DNA from: Gigaspora rosea
Taxonomy: Eukaryota > Glomeromycota > Glomeromycetes > Diversisporales > Gigasporaceae
Assembly (NCBI GenBank): GCA_003550325.1
Contig: QKWP01000266.1
Location: 144,863-208,862, forward strand
Direction of reading: 5' to 3'
DNA length: 64,000 nt
Position numbers and translations under genes: made by a program. This document shows positions 58,795-64,000 of the stretch, in pieces. Position 1 is the first letter of the stretch, and each line of letters begins with the position of its first letter. A model generated the notes under the pieces. That model did no database searches and was not told the DNA's origin. It was given only the letters and a program-made list of their open reading frames with translations.

Positions 58795-59500
58795 TGAAAT
58801 TTATGTTCTCATGAGAACATAATTATTTAATTTGGGAATAGAAATTTGTCGTACCCGCGACATGTCGCACCCCCCGATTCAGCCAATCAAATCGCACGAT
58901 TTTGTAGATAAAAAATTTTATTTTTTAAAAATTCAAATTTTACTAGTAAAATGCAAAAATAAATAAGCGATATCAAAACATATAATGTAAAATTTTATTA
59001 TGAACAACTTTTTCTAAGTCATAAAAATAGATTATATTAGTAAAAAAAACGTTTTATAAGAAAAATCAAAAATTTCGAACGTTAGCACATATAAAACTTT
59101 TTTTTTACTAATATAAATCTATCTTTACGTTTAAGAATTATATGTAAAATTTTATGATAAACAACATTTTCTAAGTTAAAAAGGTAGATAGTTTTAGTAA
59201 AAAAAAGTTTTATATGTGCTAACTTTGGAAGATTTTGATTTTTCTTATAAACTGTTTTTTTTTACTAAGACAATCTTTCTTTATGACTTAGAAAAAGTTG
59301 TTCAAAATAAAATTTTACGTTATGTAGCATGCTATTTTATATAAATTTTACACTTTATATATAAAATTTTTAATTTTAAAAAAAAATTTTTTGTCTATAA
59401 AATCGTGCGATTTGATTGGCCGAACCAGGGGATGCGACATGTCGCAGATGCGACAAATTTATTTTCCCATTTAATTTTAATGTTCTCAAAATTTTTTTAT
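58795..59500. mobile_element. ~0.7 kb foldback element
   Basis: Arms share AAATTTGTCG..CGCGACATGTCGCA, GCCAATCAAATCGCACGATT and TAGA.AAAAAATT, and then an inner AACAACTTTTTCTAAGTCAT block. The outer AT-rich part (TGAGAACATAATTATTTAAT) is also mirrored, so the element extends to about 58795 and 59500. The inner block resembles the GAACAACTTT segment of the 44656-45690 foldback, suggesting a family. Confidence 0.82.
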
Positions 59501-59514
59501 ATTCTCAAATAGAA

Positions 59515-59640
59515 AAAAATTTTTTCTCTCTTTATCTTTCTTCCTTTCTTTTTCTTTCTTTTCTCTCTCTCTTTATCTTTTTTTCTCTTTCTCTTTCTCT
59601 TTTTGTTCACACTCACACTCTCTTTCTCACATTAATTTCA
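59515..59640 (+). repeat. CT-rich microsatellite tract
   Basis: Runs of CTTTCTTTTTCTTTC, CTCTCTCTCTTTATC and CTCTTTCTCTTTC. The overlapping 108-residue ORF is an artefact of this tract. Confidence 0.85.
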
Positions 59641-60009
59641 CACTTATTCTTTTATACTTTTTTTAGTTATTTTAAATTTTATTTTTTAATTAATTATTTA
59701 AAAATTATTAATAATAATAAAAAATATAATTTATTTAACTAAAATATATAAAGTAAGCTAAGTTATTCATAAAAATAAAACTTTGACTTTATATATTTTT
59801 TTAGAAAACAATTTACTATTTAAGGCTTTTTGTATAATGTTGGAGATACTATTGGTTTGACCTAGCTTGTATTTAGTTGTAAATAAGCTATTAACATTTT
59901 TTAAGATTCTCTTATTTAGTAAATTTATAGATTTGAAAAATTTATTAATATAAAATTTTAAAACATAAAACAAAAATTTAAAATCCAACAAACTCTTTCC
60001 ATTGATTAC

Positions 60010-61023
60010 TTGTCCAAAATTTTATGCAAACAAAAAACAATATTTTTATTAGTAAAAGACAAAGCAGATATAATACTGGTTTTTATAAAGGTCAACCTTT
60101 TTTGTTTAACTCTCGGAAGATTCCTTTATATATTCAGCAAGCAAGCCAGAAGCATCGGTTGTGCAAGATAACTGGCAGTGGGTGCCCTTGGTACAAGAAA
60201 TTCTGGTAGAGATACAAACATTTTTTTTTCGTCGACGAAGGTGTTATAGTTTGGCTAGGCGGTAAACTAAAAAATGAGTTTTTCAATACACCTCTAAAAG
60301 TTTTGGCTAAAAAAACATATTTTACCATACTCCTGCTATCATATTCTCGCTCAAAGTCTTTTTTTTCTGGAATTTTGAATGAAAAGTGGGAAATTCGGCA
60401 TACCCCTCCAAAAGATTGGCATTGTTGTTCCTATCCTAATCGGGAAGAAGGCATGCAGGTGAATAAACAGGAACGGACGCGTAATGAGACGTGGCGCAAT
60501 GGAGTAGGCTGATCTTCAGAAAATAAATTCTAGAACATTCCTTTAGTTTTCTTTTATATATATATAATACTTTGGCGAGGCATTTCCTTGCGCAGTATTA
60601 TATAATTTTTATCGATTATTAATGCCTTCATAGTTTATTTTTTCTTTGTTTTTTCTTTGGTTTTTCTTTTTTGTTTTATTTTTTTGGATGTATAATTTTG
60701 GTTTTTGGTTAATTTTGTCAGGTATTTAGTTTTGTCCCCCTATTTTAATCTTCCCCTTGTTTTTATTCTTCTTTATGAGAAGCTCAGAGAAGGAGTTTTT
60801 GAAGGAGTAGGCTATGAAACATAGTTGGTTTGTAACTATAGCTAATGGATTTTTTTTTTGGCTTATACGTAAGCTGATACGGCTGGTCGCATTTGGGCGC
60901 AAAATTTATTTTGTAGCCGGATAAGGTCGAAGTCTGGGATTGTAAATGTATTAAAAAGGAATTTTTAGTAATAATAAATCTATTAGATTTCGCAAGACTG
61001 CCAAAGTCCTAAAAAAAAAAAAT
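60010..61023 (+). pseudogene. Possible LINE-like relic ending in A-rich tail
   Basis: Two coding-looking stretches (60024-60209, …IPLYIQQASQKHRLCKITGS…; 60230-60512, …DEGVIVWLGGKLKNEFF… and …TPPKDWHCCSYPNREEGMQV…) are followed by a ~430-bp T-rich 3' region, ATAATAAA at about 60970 and an A run at 61011-61022. The arrangement suggests the 3' end of a non-LTR retroelement or a processed copy. I see no reverse transcriptase motif, so the class is inferred only. Confidence 0.35.
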
Positions 61024-61104
61024 TTAAAATCAAAATCAAATAACTAAAAATTTGTTAAGTAATTTTCTTGTAATAATTTACATTATCATTATCTATATCA
61101 TTTA

Positions 61105-62300
61105 ATTTTGAGTCTGTGCGCTTTAACGTTTTTGATTGGCTACAATCGATTTTGGAAACTTCTAAACAGAAATTTTGAGTTTGTGCACTTTAACATTTTT
61201 GATTGGCTATAATTGATTTTTGAAACTTCTAAAACTTATAATCAGAAATTACATTACTGCGAACTACTGATTTTTTTGTATTCTGACGACACTTTGAATT
61301 AAGTTTTACGATATTTGAATTAAAGTAGTTAAAGTTACTAAATAAACGCACATTTAAGTTCCTATTAAAGTTAAACGTTTTAAATTCCTAATTGCGTAAT
61401 TACTTTAATTCGTAATTATAACATAATACTTTATTCTGAAATCTATCTATTATTTATATTATTAATTTTGAATTCGCACGCTTTAATGTTTGTGATTGGC
61501 CATATCCACAAAATGTGATCTGAGTATGGGAAAGCCTTCAAAATATGATAATTTGGTAATTATTACAACATTTTCTATTATTTCAGAGTTTGCGTTCAAT
61601 TTTATGATTACCAGTAATAACGTCATTGATTATTCATAATCTATATCATATTTTATGCAGTGTAAACATAGTTTCTATAGCGGTTATTTTAATTTACTAA
61701 TTTATATATAGATTATTAATCTATTCTTATCTATCTATTTATCTATCTATCTATTATTTCATTTTGAGATCGTGCGCTTTAACGTTTTTGGTTGTCGAGT
61801 CTAAAAAACGCGAACTATGTGTGGGAAAACTTCAGGAAAAAAAACTAAAAATATGAAAGTCGGGTATGATAATGCGCTTTACCAGGAATGGAGCGCATGT
61901 TAAGCAGCATGTGAAATGTTTCTGTACAGATCCATGTTTTTGATTAGATTTTTCTATTATTACTTATTTATCTATTTTATGAGAGCTGTTTAACCAAATA
62001 TCGCTTTAACAGGTTTTGTCTTAATAACAAAAAATGGCATTTTTCGAAATTGCACTAACTAAATATATTATGAGACTGTATCAGTATTTACCGAAAATAG
62101 ATATGAATGGCAAATTTTAATCTTTAGATAATTTAAAACCTGATTGCTTATTAAAATTTTAATTGTAAATCCGAGCTTGCTAGAGAAGCTATTTTATCAT
62201 ATATTACGAATCTAAAATCAAAAAAACTTTGGGTTTGTGTACCTTACCGTTTTTGATTGGCCATATCTAAAACTGTGATCAGAATATGGGAAAATTTTGA
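61105..62300. repeat. Dispersed TGCGCTTTAACGTTTTTGAT repeats
   Basis: GTGCGCTTTAACGTTTTTGA followed by TTGGC occurs, with small changes, near 61115, 61178, 61465, 61764 and 62235, each followed by AT-rich DNA with GTGATC.GA.TATGGGAAA words. These look like an old ~300-bp repeat. A (TATC)n microsatellite lies at 61724-61755. Confidence 0.65.
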
Positions 62301-62584
62301 ATTAAAGTTACTAATTAAAGTTACTTTCTTAAATTATGACATTGCGATATTCTAAATTAGTTCTTTTTTTTTATCATAATAAAAATATCAATATTACGAA
62401 TTTGTAGGCTTTTTACTTTTCAGCCTATAACGATTCCTATTTAAAACTGTAATTATTGCGACATTTTGTTTATTTTTAATGATTATATTATCACTTTCAT
62501 GTTTTTTAATCAGTCTATAAGTTATAAATCACCAGCATGTTCACTTTAAGCAATTGTTTTCAAGCAGATGTATGTATGATCAGT

Positions 62585-63115
62585 TGATTTTTCATTTTGC
62601 ATTATGCATTATATCTGAAAAATTCAGTCAGTCAGATTTTTTTAATTTGTAAATTAATATCTGATATAATGTTACATCTAAAATTAAGTTACACAAAGTT
62701 GCTTTTTCGTTTTGTGGTTAGTTGGTCAAAATTTTTTTTCTTTTTTTTTTTTAAATTAATGGAATAATGTTCACATCTAAAATTTGGCTACGCAAAATTT
62801 GATTTTTTGTTTTGCATTACATGAAATTTGAAAACTTGGTAATTTACATTTTGCATTACATGGAATCTGAAAACTTGGGTTGGTCGGTCAGAAATTTTTG
62901 TTTTTTAATTTAATTTAATGTAAACCAAAAAAATAATGTTTACATCTAAGATTAGGCTGTGCAGCATTACATGGAATATGAAAACTTGGGTCGGTCAGCA
63001 GATTTTTTTTCTTTTTTTTAATTTAATGTAAACTAAAAGAATAATGTTCACATGCTACACAAAGTTTGATTTTTCGTTTTGCATTACATGGAATTTGAAA
63101 ACTTGGATAATTAAT
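62585..63115 (+). repeat. ~110-bp tandem repeat, four to five units
   Basis: Units contain TTGATTTTTCGTTTTGCATT, ACATGGAATTTGAAAACTTG, GGTCGGTCAGATTTTTTT and AATAATGTTCACATCTAAAA. The family also has a single unit at 55090-55262. Confidence 0.85.
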
Positions 63116-63145
63116 AATAATTAATAATAATAATAATAATAATTA
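63116..63145. repeat. (AAT)n microsatellite
   Basis: AATTAATAATAATTAATAAT followed by AATAATAATAATAATT directly after the 110-bp tandem repeat. Confidence 0.8.
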
Positions 63146-63204
63146 AAATAAGTATAAACATTACTCAAAAATCGATATACATACTGTATGTACATACGTA
63201 TAGT

Positions 63205-63440
63205 GATTGGACCCGTTTAAAAAAACATGACCCGGGTCACCCGGCGGGTTGACCCACGGGTCACCCGGGTGATCGACGGGTCACCCGGGTCTACGGGTGA
63301 CCCGTTCAACCCGGGTCAAAATCATACCCGGGTGAGCACTAGGTAATAGAAAAAATTCTGCTACGGGTCACCCGCGGGTGAACACTGGGTAATAAAAAAA
63401 ATTCTGCTACGGGTCACCCGCGGGTAATGATGCTGCCCGA
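63205..63440. repeat. GC-rich GGGTCACCCG palindrome cluster
   Basis: CCCGGGTCACCCGG, GGGTTGACCCACGGGTCACC, CGGGTCACCCGGGT, CTACGGGTGACCCG, and two direct copies of a ~65-bp unit ending TCTGCTACGGGTCACCCGCG. It is the most GC-rich stretch in the window. Probably the sub-terminal palindromes of a DNA transposon whose other end is not identified. Confidence 0.8.
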
Positions 63441-63664
63441 AACTATTTTGAAAAATTATGCCGAAATTCCGAAACTATACCAAAATTCCGAAACTAAGTT
63501 TATATTTTTATTTAAATTTATTTAATTTTTATACATTCGCTCTAATCTAACTATCAACTACTAATCGCTCCATTCTTGGTACTAATGTAATACTCTTTGC
63601 TCTTCATAACAAACCCGTCAACAACTATAATGTGACTAACCAGTTCCCGAATCTCTTCTATTTA

Positions 63665-64000
63665 ACCTTACAAAAACTAGAAAAAAAGTAATTAGTAAAA
63701 TAACAAAGAAAGCACGAAAAAAGAATAAGCACTTATCTTAGTGCCAGTTCTAGCACTTTCGTGTCGAGATCTTTGAAGCTTTATGCCGTTTCACCCTTTC
63801 TGGGTCGAGATCTCTGAATCTTTATGCCATTTCCTCTTGCCGGCAGTACACAAAGTCCATAAGAGAAAGAAGTAATTAGCAAAAAAGAACGAAAAATAAA
63901 AAGAAATACAAAAATTAGTTTTAGCACTTCCGGGTTGAGATCTCTGAGTCGAGATCTCTAAATCTTCACGCCATTCCACCCTTCCTAGTAGTACACATAA
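63665..64000. repeat. Tandem duplication, ~190-bp period
   Basis: AGAAAAAAAGTAATTAG…TAGCACTTTCGTGTCGAGAT…TTTATGCCGTTTCACCC is followed by a second copy (GTAATTAGC…TAGCACTTCCGGGTTGAGAT…CACGCCATTCCACCC). The GTCGAGATCTCTGAATC word also repeats within each. It runs to the window end. Confidence 0.75.

Noticed and set aside
1..64000. CRISPR array, rRNA, riboswitch, bacterial promoter/terminator
   Set aside because: Nothing matching was seen; tandem repeats here lack unique spacers of constant length, and the gene structure is eukaryotic.

Overview
This is a very AT-rich, intron-containing, repeat-dominated eukaryotic window. It looks like a fungus of the arbuscular-mycorrhizal type (Glomeromycotina, Rhizophagus/Gigaspora-like). 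That is an inference from three things: a Sel1-repeat plus protein-kinase fusion gene, many short AT-rich GT-AG introns, and dense DNA transposons around a Ty3/gypsy-type retroelement. No species assignment can be proven from the sequence alone. There is no bacterial-style operon structure, no CRISPR array and no rRNA.

Layout. 1-3.9 kb: hAT-like MITE end, a ~1.27 kb TA-flanked inverted-repeat element, small MITEs and GGATCC-rich low-complexity DNA. 3.9-18.9 kb: one decayed Ty3/gypsy-like LTR retrotransposon on the minus strand (5' LTR 18430-18924, 3' LTR 3899-4377, flanking ATATT). It has gag, protease, a long Cys-rich segment, RT, RNase H, integrase and a 3' ORF. A 4.2 kb TIR element (8011-12242) splits RNase H, and a 251 bp hAT MITE with a perfect 8-bp duplication splits gag. 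19-24.5 kb: MITEs, a ~1.46 kb hairpin without spacer, and a second copy of the 1.27 kb element carrying a nested hAT MITE. 26.4-29.8 kb: a 13-exon MULE-type transposase gene (minus strand). 30.3-31 kb: MITE. 31.4-33.4 kb: Sel1-repeat/protein-kinase gene (plus). 37.5 kb: unidentified gene relic. 38.8-40.3 kb: short-chain dehydrogenase of the carbonyl reductase type (plus, 8 exons). 41.5-64 kb: almost entirely repeats. These are palindromes, a 1 kb foldback in a TTAA site, a poly(A)-ended retrosequence, a 2 kb TIR element, a 5.7 kb giant TIR element whose right arm holds an array of 24-bp palindromic units, another foldback, a possible LINE relic, and minisatellites.

The three recognisable cellular-type genes each show a single lesion or two: a 1-nt frameshift in the MULE gene, two in the kinase gene, and a lost AG acceptor in the dehydrogenase gene. 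Everything else in each reading frame and splice phase is preserved. They are therefore either very young pseudogenes, polymorphic alleles, or genes carrying sequencing/assembly errors. They do not form a pathway together. The strongest unusual signals are the large spacer-free hairpins, the mixed-orientation palindromic 24-mer array inside a giant TIR element, and several nested insertions whose pre-insertion sequence can be read inside this same window.
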